The notes: generated by a model from the sequence alone, not told the origin. 64,000 bases of DNA from Chitinophagales bacterium (GCA_013299105.1 JAAFJY010000018.1:62001-126000); one strand, 5' to 3'. Positions 1-10,415 are shown, counted from the first letter of the stretch. Numbers and translations are program-made.

Positions 1-106
1 TCACCGTAAGGGCTTGCCCGTTCGCGGTCAGCGCACTCGCACCAACGCACGCACTCGCAAGGGTCCGCGTAAAACTGTGGCAAACAAGAAGAAAGTAACC
101 AAGTAA
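1..106 (+). CDS. rpsM: 30S ribosomal protein S13, 3' end (partial)
   Basis: Only the last 34 codons are present, read in frame from base 2 to a TAA at 104-106. The basic tail ([20 protein letters not shown], then [11 protein letters not shown]) is the conserved rRNA-contacting C-terminus of S13. It lies 44 bases before rpsK, the usual order of the alpha operon (S13-S11-S4-alpha-L17). The 5' part lies outside the window. Confidence 0.95.
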   Translation, partial: HRKGLPVRGQRTRTNARTRKGPRKTVANKKKVTK

Positions 107-150
107 ATCGGTTCAGTTTCGACTGAGCGCCTGATTTCAAAAAATCTCAA

Positions 151-540
151 ATGGCAAAGGCTAACAAAAAAGTTAAGAAACGTAATGTGAAGATCGATTC
201 GGATGGATATGCCTTTATCCAGGCCACCTTCAACAACATCATCGTTTCTGTAACGAACAGGACTGGCCAGGTGATCTCCTGGTCTTCAGCGGGTAAAGCA
301 GGCTTTAAGGGTTCTAAAAAGAACACTCCTTATGCAGCACAAGTGGCTGCAAGCGATGCTGGCAAGACTGCACATGATGCAGGGATGCGTTCTGCTGAAG
401 TTTTCGTGAAAGGACCGGGCTCCGGCCGTGAAGCCGCGATTCGCGCGCTTGACCAAGTGGGTATCCGCGTCACGAAAATCAAAGATGTAACGCCGGTACC
501 ACACAATGGCTGCCGCCCTCCGAAACGCAGAAGAGTTTAA
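151..540 (+). CDS. rpsK: 30S ribosomal protein S11
   Basis: 129 residues, full length for S11, a small-subunit platform protein. The conserved stretches are visible: [15 protein letters not shown] near residue 25, the [19 protein letters not shown] region, and the C-terminal [12 protein letters not shown]. It sits between rpsM and rpsD, 18 bases before rpsD, so it is co-transcribed in the alpha operon. Nothing unusual is seen. Confidence 0.98.
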   Translation: MAKANKKVKKRNVKIDSDGYAFIQATFNNIIVSVTNRTGQVISWSSAGKAGFKGSKKNTPYAAQVAASDAGKTAHDAGMRSAEVFVKGPGSGREAAIRALDQVGIRVTKIKDVTPVPHNGCRPPKRRRV

Positions 541-558
541 CCTAAGTAATCAAGAACA

Positions 559-1173
559 ATGGCTAGATATACTGGTCCAAAGACCAAAAAAGCAAGAACG
601 TTCGGAGAAGCCATTTACGGTGCAGACAAATATTTTGAGCGCCGCAAAAATAACCCTCCTGGCCAGCATGGTGGTGCACGCAAGCGTCGCCAACGCTCGG
701 ACTATGCCGTTCAATTGGCTGAAAAACAAAAAGCTAAATACACTTACGGGGTGTTGGAGCGTCAATTCCGCAACCTGTTCGACAAAGCCAGCAGCAAAAA
801 AGGCGTAACAGGTGAAGTACTTCTCCAATTGTTGGAGTCTCGCTTGGACAACGTCGTTTACCGCATGGGCCTCGCACGTACCCGTGCAGGCGCTCGTCAG
901 CTGGTTTCGCACAAACACATCATGGTCAACGGCATCTTGACCAACGTACCTTCTTGCCTACTGCGCCCCGGCGACGTAGTAAGTGTACGCGGTAAGAGCC
1001 AAAACCTCGATAATATCCGCGAAAGCATCAATGCTACCCGCAATGATCGTCGCTACAGCTGGTTGATCTTCAACCAAGATAAACTAGAAGGTACTTTCGC
1101 CGAATACCCTACTCGCGATCTGATCCCAGAAAAGCTCAACGAGCAGCTGATCGTCGAATTGTACTCCAAGTAA
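559..1173 (+). CDS. rpsD: 30S ribosomal protein S4
   Basis: 204 residues, normal S4 length. S4 nucleates small-subunit assembly on 16S rRNA. The N-terminus [21 protein letters not shown] and the S4 RNA-binding domain (about residues 93-155, with [21 protein letters not shown]) are clear. It is followed by a 141-base gap to rpoA that holds a strong hairpin (1190-1223). In E. coli S4 represses its own operon at the S13 leader; whether the hairpin here has such a role is only a suggestion. Confidence 0.98.
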   Translation: MARYTGPKTKKARTFGEAIYGADKYFERRKNNPPGQHGGARKRRQRSDYAVQLAEKQKAKYTYGVLERQFRNLFDKASSKKGVTGEVLLQLLESRLDNVVYRMGLARTRAGARQLVSHKHIMVNGILTNVPSCLLRPGDVVSVRGKSQNLDNIRESINATRNDRRYSWLIFNQDKLEGTFAEYPTRDLIPEKLNEQLIVELYSK

Positions 1174-1189
1174 TCAAACTGACATTGTT

Positions 1190-1223
1190 GGTACCAGTCC
1201 CATTTTATTTTGGGGCTGGTATC
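1190..1223 (+). promoter_or_regulatory. Strong hairpin between rpsD and rpoA
   Basis: Bases 1190-1202 pair with 1211-1223 to give a 13-bp stem containing two G-T wobbles, closing an 8-base T-rich loop (TTTTATTT). No T-run follows, so it is not a simple terminator. It lies 17 bases after the rpsD stop and about 92 before the rpoA start. It could be an attenuator, a processing site, or a binding site for S4 or another ribosomal protein. Confidence 0.55.
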
Positions 1224-1314
1224 GGCATATATATTTGAGTGCAGCATTGGAAGACGTTCCAGTGTGCTCGTATCTGACCGGTCATTTACTCCTACTCAAA
1301 GTCCAATTTTCTAT

Positions 1315-2313
1315 ATGAGCATTCTCAATTTCCAAAAGCCCGACAAGATCGTAATGCAAAAAGCAAACGATTTTGAAGGCACTTTTGAATTTAAACCCCT
1401 TGAACCGGGCTTTGGCCAAACTGTTGGCAACTCATTGCGTCGCGTATTGCTGTCTTCTCTGGAAGGCCATGCGATCTCCGCAGTACGCATTGCTGGCGTT
1501 GAGCACGAGTTCGGCACCATTCGTGGTGTAACTGAAGATGTGGTTGAAATCATCCTGAACCTGAAACAAGTACGCCTCAAGCGTGTAGTGGGTGATGACG
1601 ATTCCAGCAGCGAAAAAATCTACTTGACCCTCAACGGCAAGGAAGAGTTCCGCGCTTCTGACATCGAAAACGCAACCAATGTTTTCCGGGTGATGAACCC
1701 CGATTTGCACCTGTGCACCATGGAGCCTTCGGTGAACCTGGAAGTGGAATTGACCATCTCAAAAGGTCGTGGTTACGTTCCGGCTGATGAAAACCTGCCT
1801 AAAGATGCGCCCATCGGCGTGATTCCGGTAGACGCAATTTATACGCCGATCAAAAACGTTTCCTACAAAATCGAAAGCACCCGTGTTGGTCAGCGTACCG
1901 ACTACGAGAAGCTGATGATCGAAGTAAAAACTGATGGCACCATTCACCCAGAAGATGCCATCAAAGAAGCTTCTCGCATCATGATCCAGCACCTGATGCT
2001 GATCACCGATGAGAACATCACCTTTGATGACGCTTCAAGCCGCGAAGACAATATCGTGGATGAACACATCTTGCACATGCGCAAGTTGTTGAAAACTTCT
2101 CTGGAAGACCTCGACTTGTCCGTACGTGCATACAACTGCCTCAAGGCTGCCAAAATCAATACCTTGGCAGAACTGGTACAGTACGATACCCACGAACTCC
2201 TCAAATTCCGTAACTTCGGTAAGAAGTCTTTGGTAGAAATCGAAGAACTGCTCGTGGAAAAAGGCTTGACCTTCGGCATGGATTTGACGAAGTACAAACT
2301 GGACGAAGAGTAA
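1315..2313 (+). CDS. rpoA: DNA-directed RNA polymerase subunit alpha
   Basis: 332 residues. The N-terminal domain (about 10-235) dimerises and assembles core RNA polymerase; it has the motif EPGFGQTVGNSLRRVLLSS. The C-terminal domain (about 255-325) has LDLSVRAYNCLKAAKINTLAELV and FGKKSLVEIEELL, which contacts UP elements and activators. An in-frame ATG exists upstream at 1210, but the 35 extra residues do not resemble RpoA, and MSILNFQKPDKI is the usual Bacteroidota start, so 1315 is chosen. It is followed by rplQ after 116 bases. Confidence 0.97.
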   Translation: MSILNFQKPDKIVMQKANDFEGTFEFKPLEPGFGQTVGNSLRRVLLSSLEGHAISAVRIAGVEHEFGTIRGVTEDVVEIILNLKQVRLKRVVGDDDSSSEKIYLTLNGKEEFRASDIENATNVFRVMNPDLHLCTMEPSVNLEVELTISKGRGYVPADENLPKDAPIGVIPVDAIYTPIKNVSYKIESTRVGQRTDYEKLMIEVKTDGTIHPEDAIKEASRIMIQHLMLITDENITFDDASSREDNIVDEHILHMRKLLKTSLEDLDLSVRAYNCLKAAKINTLAELVQYDTHELLKFRNFGKKSLVEIEELLVEKGLTFGMDLTKYKLDEE

Positions 2314-2429
2314 TTTTTTTAAACTGAGGAGGGCTGAATAAACTATTCATTCCAAGCCTCAAATAGCAAATACCTGCGCGCAGTGTTCCCATTGCTGCGC
2401 GGTGTTGCGAAGCTAATTTCAAAAACGTC

Positions 2430-2969
2430 ATGAGACACGGAAAAAAACACAACCACCTTGGCCGCAAGGCTGAGCACCGTCAAGCGCTGCTGATGAACCT
2501 CAGCAACGCACTGATTGAACACAAGCGCATCCAGACCACCCTGGCCAAAGCAAAGGCCCTGCGTGTACACTTGGAGCCGCTGGTTACCCGCTCGAAGGAA
2601 GACAATACACACAACCGTCGTGTAGCCTTCAGTTACCTGCAAAGCAAAGAAGCGATCAAGGAATTGTTTGACGTGATCGGCCCAAAAATCGGCGATCGCC
2701 CAGGTGGCTACCTGCGCATCCTGAAAGTCGGTTTCCGTCGCTCGGACGCATCTGAAATGGCCATGATCGAATTCGTTGACTTCAACGATGTGTATACCGC
2801 TAACGCTGAAGGCAAAATTGCCGGAACCAAGAAGCGCAGCCGTCGAGGTAGTGGTAAAAGCAAGCCTAATGCTCCTGCTACCGCTCCAGTCGTGGCTGAT
2901 GATTCGACATTCGATGATGCGATCTTGGATGACAGCGACAACGCTGACGAAACCAAAACTGAAGAGTAA
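2430..2969 (+). CDS. rplQ: 50S ribosomal protein L17 with C-terminal extension
   Basis: 179 residues. The first ~120 are canonical L17 ([43 protein letters not shown]). The tail beyond residue ~130 is an extension: a basic stretch ([14 protein letters not shown]), then an acidic Ala/Asp-rich end. Such tails are common in Bacteroidota L17 and absent from E. coli L17. The gap from rpoA contains a 7-bp GC stem (2377-2383 with 2395-2401). Last gene of the alpha operon, followed by a terminator at 2998. Confidence 0.97.
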   Translation: MRHGKKHNHLGRKAEHRQALLMNLSNALIEHKRIQTTLAKAKALRVHLEPLVTRSKEDNTHNRRVAFSYLQSKEAIKELFDVIGPKIGDRPGGYLRILKVGFRRSDASEMAMIEFVDFNDVYTANAEGKIAGTKKRSRRGSGKSKPNAPATAPVVADDSTFDDAILDDSDNADETKTEE

Positions 2970-2997
2970 GCATGATTGCTCCTTCAAAATAGAAAAG

Positions 2998-3031
2998 AGG
3001 CGATGTTCCATTGGGGTGTCGCCTTTTTTTT
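2998..3031 (+). terminator. Rho-independent terminator of the ribosomal operon
   Basis: A stem formed by AGGCGA at 2998-3003 and TCGCCT near 3018-3023 closes a 14-base loop and runs straight into eight T residues. It begins 29 bases after the rplQ stop. Confidence 0.85.
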
Positions 3032-3062
3032 GAGCCCCAAATCGCCCACTTTAGTACTTTTG
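3029..3062 (+). promoter_or_regulatory. Bacteroidota-type promoter for carA
   Basis: A TACTTTTG box at 3055-3062 matches the TAnnTTTG -7 consensus of Bacteroidota primary sigma promoters. TTTG at 3029-3032 lies 22 bases upstream as a possible -33 element. It is placed between the ribosomal terminator and the carA ATG at 3126, giving a leader of about 55 bases. Confidence 0.6.
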
Positions 3063-3125
3063 TCCCGCCAACCAGATAGACCAAAGCCCAAGAAGAATTC
3101 ATTTTGTGCCCAAACACATACAACA

Positions 3126-4241
3126 ATGTCTGAAAAATTCGGCCTGGAGCCAGATCTCAAACCCGCGATCCTTCTGATGGATGATGGAACGATTTTTCAT
3201 GGTAAAGCAGCAGGCAAAATTGGCGTAGCCATTGGCGAAATTTGTTTCAACACTGGCATGACTGGCTACCAGGAGGTTTTTACCGATCCTTCCTACTTTG
3301 GCCAATTGTTGGTGACCACCAATGCCCACATCGGCAACTACGGGGTCAAAAACAGCGAAGTAGAGTCGGAAAGCATCAAAATTGCCGGCCTGATTTGCAA
3401 AAATTTTACCGTCAACTACTCACGCAAGCAGGCCGATGACGACATCCAGGACTACTTCGAAAAAGAAGGCCTGGTGGGTATTTCTGACGTGGATACCCGC
3501 GCCATCGTGCGCCATATTCGCCACAAAGGGGCCATGAATGCCATCATTTCTTCCTCCATTTTAGATGTAAATGAATTAAAAGAAATGCTCAGCAAAGCGC
3601 CTTCAATGGATGGTTTGGAATTGGCTTCTAAAGTCAGCACCACTGAGCCTTATTTCGTAGGCGATCCTGCCGCCAAGCACAAAGTGGCCGTATTGGACTT
3701 TGGCACCAAGCGCAACATCTTGGAGTGCATGGCTCAAAGGGGCTGTTACCTCAAGGTTTTTCCCGCTAAAACCCCACTTTCCGAGTTACAAGCCTTCAAC
3801 CCCGATGGCTTTTTCCTCTCCAATGGCCCTGGCGATCCCGCTGCGATGGACTACGCGGTAGCTACCGTGAAGGACATTCTCAAGCAAGACAAGCCTGTAT
3901 TTGGCATTTGCCTGGGTCACCAGCTCCTGGCTTTGGCCCTGGATATTCCCACTTACAAGATGTTCAACGGGCACCGGGGCATCAACCACCCGGTGAAAAA
4001 CCTGCTCACTGGTCACTGCGAGATCACCAGCCAAAACCACGGTTTTGGCGTTGACCCCAAGGCGATTGCCGCCAAGGAAAACGTGGAAATTACCCACCGC
4101 AACCTCAACGACGACACCATCGAAGGCATTCGCGTGAAGGGCAAAAAAGCTTTTTCGGTGCAATACCACCCTGAAGCAGCGCCCGGCCCGCACGATGCCC
4201 GCTACTTGTTCGACGATTTTGTGGGATTGATGGAGAATTGA
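3126..4241 (+). CDS. carA: Carbamoyl-phosphate synthase small subunit
   Basis: 371 residues. It hydrolyses glutamine and passes ammonia to CarB for carbamoyl phosphate, which feeds pyrimidine and arginine synthesis. The N-terminal CPSase domain (about 13-150) is followed by a class I glutamine amidotransferase domain: nucleophile Cys in FGICLGHQLLALAL and the catalytic His/Glu in QYHPEAAPGPHDA. The open frame extends upstream to 2976, but that part runs through the terminator and promoter, so 3126 (MSEKFGLEPDLKPAIL) is used. carB is not in the window. A 10-bp-stem terminator follows at 4284. Confidence 0.97.
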   Translation: MSEKFGLEPDLKPAILLMDDGTIFHGKAAGKIGVAIGEICFNTGMTGYQEVFTDPSYFGQLLVTTNAHIGNYGVKNSEVESESIKIAGLICKNFTVNYSRKQADDDIQDYFEKEGLVGISDVDTRAIVRHIRHKGAMNAIISSSILDVNELKEMLSKAPSMDGLELASKVSTTEPYFVGDPAAKHKVAVLDFGTKRNILECMAQRGCYLKVFPAKTPLSELQAFNPDGFFLSNGPGDPAAMDYAVATVKDILKQDKPVFGICLGHQLLALALDIPTYKMFNGHRGINHPVKNLLTGHCEITSQNHGFGVDPKAIAAKENVEITHRNLNDDTIEGIRVKGKKAFSVQYHPEAAPGPHDARYLFDDFVGLMEN

Positions 4242-4283
4242 TGTAATGGTTCGTAAAACGTAAACTTTTACCGTAATTTTAGG

Positions 4284-4320
4284 AAGCCCCAATGCTGATG
4301 AAGTGGTATTGGGGCTTTTC
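4284..4320 (+). terminator. Terminator after carA
   Basis: Perfect 10-bp stem: AAGCCCCAAT at 4284-4293 pairs with ATTGGGGCTT at 4308-4317, followed by a short T-run. It separates carA from the convergent minus-strand gene ending at 4378 and may work in both directions. Confidence 0.8.
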
Positions 4321-4377
4321 AAATGTCAAACGCTTCGGCCTTCCAACCTTCAATGTTCTTTGTCTCACTACTGAAAT

Positions 4378-5880
4378 TTATACCAACCCCTGTGACTGGT
4401 TTGCCCAAGTGCCAAAAGCTTGATAATACTGTTTTTGGCGAATTTGATTCAAAGCAATTTCAGCACACTGGTCTAATTTACACTGGTCTAATTTAAACTC
4501 AAAAATGAACACCTGTGCACCTGTTTCCACCACCGCATCTACCCGACCATCATTGGTGCACACTTCGCTATGAATATTGACCCCCATGTAAGTGAACAAA
4601 AGGTGAATCGCAGCGTGGAAGAATTTTTCAGGGTAATTTTCCTGAATAAAGTAGGGGATGGTTTTAAACAGACCCTTTAGTGTGTCGATCATTTTTTCCA
4701 ATGCATCTTCTTCCAGGTATTTTTCGATTTTAATGGCCAAAGGCAGGCTTTCGCCTTTCGCCAAACCTCCGAAAGCCTCTAACAAATGCTCAGTCATTGA
4801 GTGTTGTACCTCAAAATTGGGGTAATCCAATTCGTACAAGCCGTACTTGTCTTTGGACTTGATGGTCAAATAACCAGCTTGGTAAAGCAATCCATAAACG
4901 TTCAGATTTTCCAATTCAAAAGAATCAAAACTATGCTTGCTTTGTGGGGTGAGCTTGAAATCGTAAAGACCTTTTTCCTTGAGCAACTGCATCAAGAAAG
5001 TAGGGGTACCTGTTTCAAACCAGAAATTTTCCAATTTTTGGGTACTGAAGAATTTATTGATGGAAACCGGGTTGTAAATCGTCTCAGCATTTTCTTCAAA
5101 ACGATACCCATTGTACCAGAACCGCAGTTTTTCTAACAACTCCTTGCGCTCAAGTGACATGGCAAGTGCAGCTTGATCGAGTTCTTCGGCAAAATAGGAT
5201 TCCAGCTCTTGCTGAGTATAGCCCAACATACTTGTGTATTGCGCATTCATACTCAAGTCAGTGAGGTTGTTCATGCCTGAAAAAATACCAACTTTAGAAA
5301 ACTTGCTTACACCCGTGATGAAAACAAACTCAAGCACTGCATCCAAATCTTTGAGGATGGCGTAAAAACCATTGATTAAGTTACGGTTTTTTAATGCTTG
5401 TTCGTCATCTTTTCCTAAGTAAAAAGTAATGGGTGCATCATATTCGTCGATCAACACCACGATTGAGCCTTGGTGGGATAATTGTAACAATAACTCCTTG
5501 AATCGGGCCAAAACGCCAATCGTCTCTAAGCTGATTTGATGGGCTTTGGCCACTTGGTTGACTTCCTGTTCAAGGGCTGCTTGCAAGCCAAGGGTTTGAA
5601 AGTCAATGGTAGTGAAAGACATGTGAATGATTGGGGGCTTTTTTTCCCAATCCCAATGTTCAGCTATCCACAAGCCTTGGAACAACTCTTTTTCACCGGC
5701 ATACAAAGCTTGCAGCACGGATATGGTCATCGACTTGCCAAAACGCCGGGGGCGAGAGATAAAGTAGTACTTGCCGCTGCTGCACATTTGGTGCAAAAAA
5801 CGGGTTTTGTCAATATACTTGTAAGCACCTCTGATGATTCCACGAAAATCTTGTAGGCCCAATGGCAGTTTTTGGCTCAT
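4378..5880 (-). CDS. AAA-ATPase-like / PD-(D/E)XK nuclease-like protein (PF09820 type)
   Basis: 500 residues. The N-terminal half is an AAA-ATPase-like domain (PF09820): phosphate-binding loop SRPRRFGKS at 42-50 and a Walker B-like IVVLIDEYDAPI near 135-150. The C-terminus has a PD-(D/E)XK nuclease-like core (PF08011): DGRVDAVVETG followed by FIFEFKLD near 450-465. Members are multicopy in Bacteroidota and of uncertain function; a mobile or defence-related role is often suspected. A second copy lies at 16429-17982. The gene interrupts the plus-strand housekeeping block. It carries a 15-bp tandem duplication just after the nuclease motif (4466-4495) that repeats KLDQC. Confidence 0.88.
   Translation of the reverse strand: MSQKLPLGLQDFRGIIRGAYKYIDKTRFLHQMCSSGKYYFISRPRRFGKSMTISVLQALYAGEKELFQGLWIAEHWDWEKKPPIIHMSFTTIDFQTLGLQAALEQEVNQVAKAHQISLETIGVLARFKELLLQLSHQGSIVVLIDEYDAPITFYLGKDDEQALKNRNLINGFYAILKDLDAVLEFVFITGVSKFSKVGIFSGMNNLTDLSMNAQYTSMLGYTQQELESYFAEELDQAALAMSLERKELLEKLRFWYNGYRFEENAETIYNPVSINKFFSTQKLENFWFETGTPTFLMQLLKEKGLYDFKLTPQSKHSFDSFELENLNVYGLLYQAGYLTIKSKDKYGLYELDYPNFEVQHSMTEHLLEAFGGLAKGESLPLAIKIEKYLEEDALEKMIDTLKGLFKTIPYFIQENYPEKFFHAAIHLLFTYMGVNIHSEVCTNDGRVDAVVETGAQVFIFEFKLDQCKLDQCAEIALNQIRQKQYYQAFGTWANQSQGLV
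4466..4495 (-). repeat. 15-bp in-frame tandem duplication
   Basis: Bases 4466-4480 and 4481-4495 are identical (CACTGGTCTAATTTA). The repeat preserves the frame and encodes KLDQC twice directly after the catalytic-type EFK motif of the nuclease-like domain. Confidence 0.9.
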
Positions 5881-6017
5881 GGCATAAAGATAAGGTAAAA
5901 AATTTAAGCCTTGATCTTGAAGCCACGCTATTCGCTACCACTAGGGGCTGTTTTTTTAGACTTCTTCCTGCCATCACCCCTTCGATTCCCGCTTTTTACA
6001 ATTTCATGCACAATTAA

Positions 6018-7418
<1,401 letters not shown>

Positions 7419-7433
7419 TCGGGTACGAACCAA

Positions 7434-7474
7434 ATGGGCATTGAATTACGTTTTGTAGCTGATTCAATGCCCAT
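7434..7474 (+). promoter_or_regulatory. 13-bp perfect hairpin between eno and the DivIC-like gene
   Basis: ATGGGCATTGAAT at 7434-7446 pairs perfectly with 7462-7474 around a 15-base loop. There is no T-run after the stem, so it is either a weak terminator or an mRNA processing or stability element in a read-through transcript. The next ATG is at 7487. Confidence 0.6.
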
Positions 7475-7486
7475 AAACGCACGATC

Positions 7487-7795
7487 ATGAGTACAAACCC
7501 ACTGCAACCCTTCCTAAACCTGGTTCCGGCCCCGTTTCGCAACCGTTACATCCTGGTTCTGACACTCTTCTTTTTTTGGATGATTTTCATCGACAAACAC
7601 GATGTGATCACCCAATGGAGGCTAGAGAAAACCAAGGCTAAACTGGAGCGTGACAAGGATTACTACGCCAAGAAAATCAAGGAAGCCGAGCGCCAACGCA
7701 AAAATTTGCAGGAAAATGGCGAACGATTTGCCCGGGAAAAGTATTACATGAAGAAAAAAGGCGAAGACGTCTTTATCATTGAAGAAAAAAAATAG
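7487..7795 (+). CDS. Septum formation initiator family protein (FtsB/DivIC-like)
   Basis: 102 residues with the FtsB/DivIC architecture: short cytoplasmic N-terminus, one membrane helix (about 22-40, [15 protein letters not shown]), a charged coiled coil (about 45-80), and a short distal segment (ARQKYY-like [17 protein letters not shown]). Proteins of this type bridge late divisome components in the periplasm. Position after eno fits a conserved Bacteroidota order. It is followed 33 bases later by sucD. FtsB and DivIC cannot be told apart from sequence alone. Confidence 0.85.
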   Translation: MSTNPLQPFLNLVPAPFRNRYILVLTLFFFWMIFIDKHDVITQWRLEKTKAKLERDKDYYAKKIKEAERQRKNLQENGERFAREKYYMKKKGEDVFIIEEKK

Positions 7796-7827
7796 GCCAG
7801 TCAAAGGGCTTTAACCATTCATTTTGT

Positions 7828-8700
7828 ATGTCAGTTCTCGTTAACAAGCATTCCCGGATCATTGTGCAGGGATTTACGGGTAAGGAAGGGACTTTCCATG
7901 CTACCCAAATGTTGGAATACAAAACCAATCTCATCGGTGGCGTTACTCCAGGCAAAGGTGGAACCGAGCACCTCGGCAAGCCAGTTTGGGACACCGTTGA
8001 GCAAGCCGTCAAACAGGGGGGAGCCGACACAACGGTGATCTTTGTACCACCTCCTTTCGCTGCCGACGCCATCATGGAAGCTGCGGATGCTGGCATCAAA
8101 GTCATCATTTGCATCACTGAAGGTATTCCAGTTCAGGATATGGTAAAGGTGAAAGCCTATATTTCTGACCGCGACTGCCGCCTGATTGGCCCTAACTGCC
8201 CTGGTGTAATCACCCCTGATGAAGCCAAATGTGGCATCATGCCTGGTTTTATCCACCGCAAAGGCAGCATTGGCATCGTATCTCGCTCTGGCACCTTGAC
8301 CTATGAAGCTGTAGACCAAGTGACCAAAGCTGGCTTGGGGCAATCTACTTGCATCGGCATCGGAGGCGACCCCATCGTTGGTACTTCAACCAAGGAAGCG
8401 GTTGAATTGCTGATGAATGACCCTGAAACCGAAGCCATCATCATGATCGGCGAAATCGGTGGGGGCATGGAAGCCGAAGCTGCACGCTACATCAAGGCGC
8501 ACGGCACCAAGCCCGTAGTTGGCTTTATCGCTGGTCAAACGGCACCAAAGGGCCGTAAAATGGGCCACGCTGGTGCCATCATCGGCGGCAAGGATGATAC
8601 TGCTGAAGCCAAAATGAAAATCATGGAAGAATGTGGCATCCACGTCGTGAAATCACCCGCTGACCTCGGTTCTACCGTACTTAAAGCTTTGGGCAGGTAA
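7828..8700 (+). CDS. sucD: Succinyl-CoA synthetase subunit alpha
   Basis: 290 residues, full length. With SucC it makes succinate and nucleoside triphosphate from succinyl-CoA in the TCA cycle. It has the CoA-binding Rossmann part ([19 protein letters not shown]), [11 protein letters not shown], and the phosphorylated active-site His in [13 protein letters not shown]. sucC is not adjacent in this window. A symmetrical terminator follows at 8720. Confidence 0.97.
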   Translation: MSVLVNKHSRIIVQGFTGKEGTFHATQMLEYKTNLIGGVTPGKGGTEHLGKPVWDTVEQAVKQGGADTTVIFVPPPFAADAIMEAADAGIKVIICITEGIPVQDMVKVKAYISDRDCRLIGPNCPGVITPDEAKCGIMPGFIHRKGSIGIVSRSGTLTYEAVDQVTKAGLGQSTCIGIGGDPIVGTSTKEAVELLMNDPETEAIIMIGEIGGGMEAEAARYIKAHGTKPVVGFIAGQTAPKGRKMGHAGAIIGGKDDTAEAKMKIMEECGIHVVKSPADLGSTVLKALGR

Positions 8701-8719
8701 TCAATACCTTTTGCTTGAC

Positions 8720-8759
8720 AAAAAAGCCAGCACTACTGAATTGTGGTGCTGGCTTTTTT
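8720..8759. terminator. Bidirectional terminator between sucD and the convergent barrel gene
   Basis: AAAAAAGCCAGCAC pairs with GTGCTGGCTTTTTT around a short loop. An A-run on the left and a T-run on the right allow use from both strands; it lies 19 bases after the sucD stop and 13 before the end of the minus-strand gene at 8773. Confidence 0.85.
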
Positions 8760-8772
8760 GCATAGAGAAAAA

Positions 8773-9429
8773 TTAGAAACGATACTCAAGACCTAAAGCC
8801 AAGGCCGATAGCCCGAAATTGGCACCAAAATTTGAGTGTGAGAATTGATCCTGAATGTTGTTATTGTTGATTTTGGAGTAGAAAAGCCCCCCCAAACTGC
8901 CAATCACCCTGAATTTTCTGCTGACATAGTAATTCATCCCAAGCCGTAGTCCGGTATTGAATTGAGCTGAGTCAATTTTTCGTTTATCCACCTGATTGTC
9001 TCTTGCATACCTTGACGAATAGAAGGCTGTGTTGCCAAAAACTTCGGTATAAACCTGAAACTTTTGTTCGGGATTCAAAGTGTAACGAAAAAATAGTCCG
9101 GGTTGTAGTGTAACGGATCGGCTTCGGTAAATAGAAATCTGGTCAGTATTGCTAACAAGTACCGAGGAAGATCCATAGAGATTGCTATTCATCCCAAGTT
9201 GGAAGCCCATCATCCAATGTGCGCTCAATTCTTTGCCAAAGTAAGCCGCTAGCCTAAAATCGTTGTTTTCAGACTTGTTCTGGGGCGAAGATTGGTCGTT
9301 TCTAATGATCCGGTCTTGCTGAAATTGACCGCCGATGAACCAGCGTTTTTCAGCGCCTTCGGACTGGGCAGACAAGTACTGGAAGAAGGCCAAGGCAAAA
9401 ATGAGCGAGCAAATTTTTTTCACGGTCAT
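8773..9429 (-). CDS. Outer-membrane beta-barrel family protein
   Basis: 218 residues. A signal peptide (MTVKKICSLIFALAFFQYLSAQ) is followed by alternating hydrophobic/polar strands (WFIGGQFQQDRI, FRLAAYFGKELSAHWMMGFQLGMN) and a C-terminal aromatic residue (LGLEYRF), the signature of an outer-membrane barrel. It shares the phrase YFGKEL...WMxG and the C-terminal SALALGLE pattern with the next gene upstream, so the two are paralogues. Function unknown; probably a small porin-like or structural barrel. Confidence 0.78.
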   Translation of the reverse strand: MTVKKICSLIFALAFFQYLSAQSEGAEKRWFIGGQFQQDRIIRNDQSSPQNKSENNDFRLAAYFGKELSAHWMMGFQLGMNSNLYGSSSVLVSNTDQISIYRSRSVTLQPGLFFRYTLNPEQKFQVYTEVFGNTAFYSSRYARDNQVDKRKIDSAQFNTGLRLGMNYYVSRKFRVIGSLGGLFYSKINNNNIQDQFSHSNFGANFGLSALALGLEYRF

Positions 9430-9468
9430 GCATTTAATTAGTTGAAAATCAATTTCAAAACCTCCGGT

Positions 9469-10140
9469 TCAAAGTCTCAATTCCAAGCCTAAACTCAGGC
9501 TACTCAAGCCCAAATCGCTTGAAAAACCATTGCTGTTGGCCCTGCTTTGGGTTTGGGGTACTTTCGATCTTTCGAAGTAATAGCCAAAGTTGCCAAAATT
9601 GACCAATCCTCTTAATCTGGCATTGAAATTGTAAAAGGCACCACCTCCTAAGTTGACGAAATAACGGTTGGAGTTGGGGAGCAAGCGACTTTCGTTGTTG
9701 TAAAATTCTTCTTGTTTGATGTTGTAAAAACCAAGGGATGGGCTCAAAAAAACGTTGAATCGTTGTTGTGGATTGAAGATGTAACGGCTGAAAACATTAA
9801 AACCCAGGGAGCGGTTTGAACTGTTCCTGCGGATCAGTTCATTTACATTTTCATTCTTCAACAGCAACTCATCCGTTCCGTAGTTGCCCAAGGAGAGCGC
9901 CAAGCCCAACATCCATTTTTCGTTGAGTTCTTTTCCAAAATAGGGACTGAACGAAAAGCTGTTGTCAGTCCGTTTGGGCCTTACTTCGGTGCCTGAGACG
10001 GTACGAATGAGTTCGGTGTTAGAACGATTGTAGCCTACACTGCCGCCCAAAATCCAGGCCCGACGGGCGCTTTCTTCTTGTGCAGATAAGGCGTTTAGTA
10101 GTGTGAGGAACATTAGGCAAGTGAAGAATACTTGTTTCAT
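9469..10140 (-). CDS. Outer-membrane beta-barrel family protein (paralogue)
   Basis: 223 residues from the ATG at 10140 (MKQVFFTCLMFLTLLNALSAQ), a clean signal peptide; the longer frame from 10164 would add eight residues in front of it. The mature part has WILGGSVGYNRSN, PYFGKELNEKWMLGLALSLG, and ends LGLSSLSLGLELRL, closely paralleling its neighbour at 8773-9429. The two are tandem duplicates, 39 bases apart, probably co-transcribed. A perfect TAnnTTTG box lies upstream at 10354-10361 on the same strand. Function not recognised. Confidence 0.75.
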   Translation of the reverse strand: MKQVFFTCLMFLTLLNALSAQEESARRAWILGGSVGYNRSNTELIRTVSGTEVRPKRTDNSFSFSPYFGKELNEKWMLGLALSLGNYGTDELLLKNENVNELIRRNSSNRSLGFNVFSRYIFNPQQRFNVFLSPSLGFYNIKQEEFYNNESRLLPNSNRYFVNLGGGAFYNFNARLRGLVNFGNFGYYFERSKVPQTQSRANSNGFSSDLGLSSLSLGLELRL

Positions 10141-10353
10141 ATGGCTAAGATTTAATGGTGACAAATGGCGATGTTACTGTTCAAGGAGACAGGATATCAA
10201 GCACGTGAAAAGACCAAACTGAAAATATGATAGTGTTAAGAGTAAAGTCTATGTGATGAATAACTACGCAAAAAGCCTGGACTGAAAAATTGAAAAGGGA
10301 GCAGTAAAAAGTGAAATGATCAAAAAGAAACGACTTTGAAATATTCAACAATA

Positions 10354-10361
10354 CAAATGTA
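10354..10361 (-). promoter_or_regulatory. Candidate -7 box (TACATTTG) for the barrel gene pair
   Basis: The minus strand reads TACATTTG, a perfect TAnnTTTG match, about 214 bases upstream of the ATG at 10140. No convincing -33 TTG is seen at the expected distance, so this is tentative. Confidence 0.35.
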
Positions 10362-10415
10362 AGGGTTTTTGGGATGGTAGGTTTGGTTTAACTTTTATTT
10401 AACGCAAATTATAGC

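Noticed and set aside
286-504. Antisense frames within ribosomal protein, eno, sucD and helicase genes
   Set aside because: They are shadows of strong codon bias in well-identified genes on the opposite strand.
3005-3125. N-terminal extension of CarA from the frame start at 2976
   Set aside because: The extension reads through the ribosomal operon terminator and the carA promoter and adds residues unlike any CarA.
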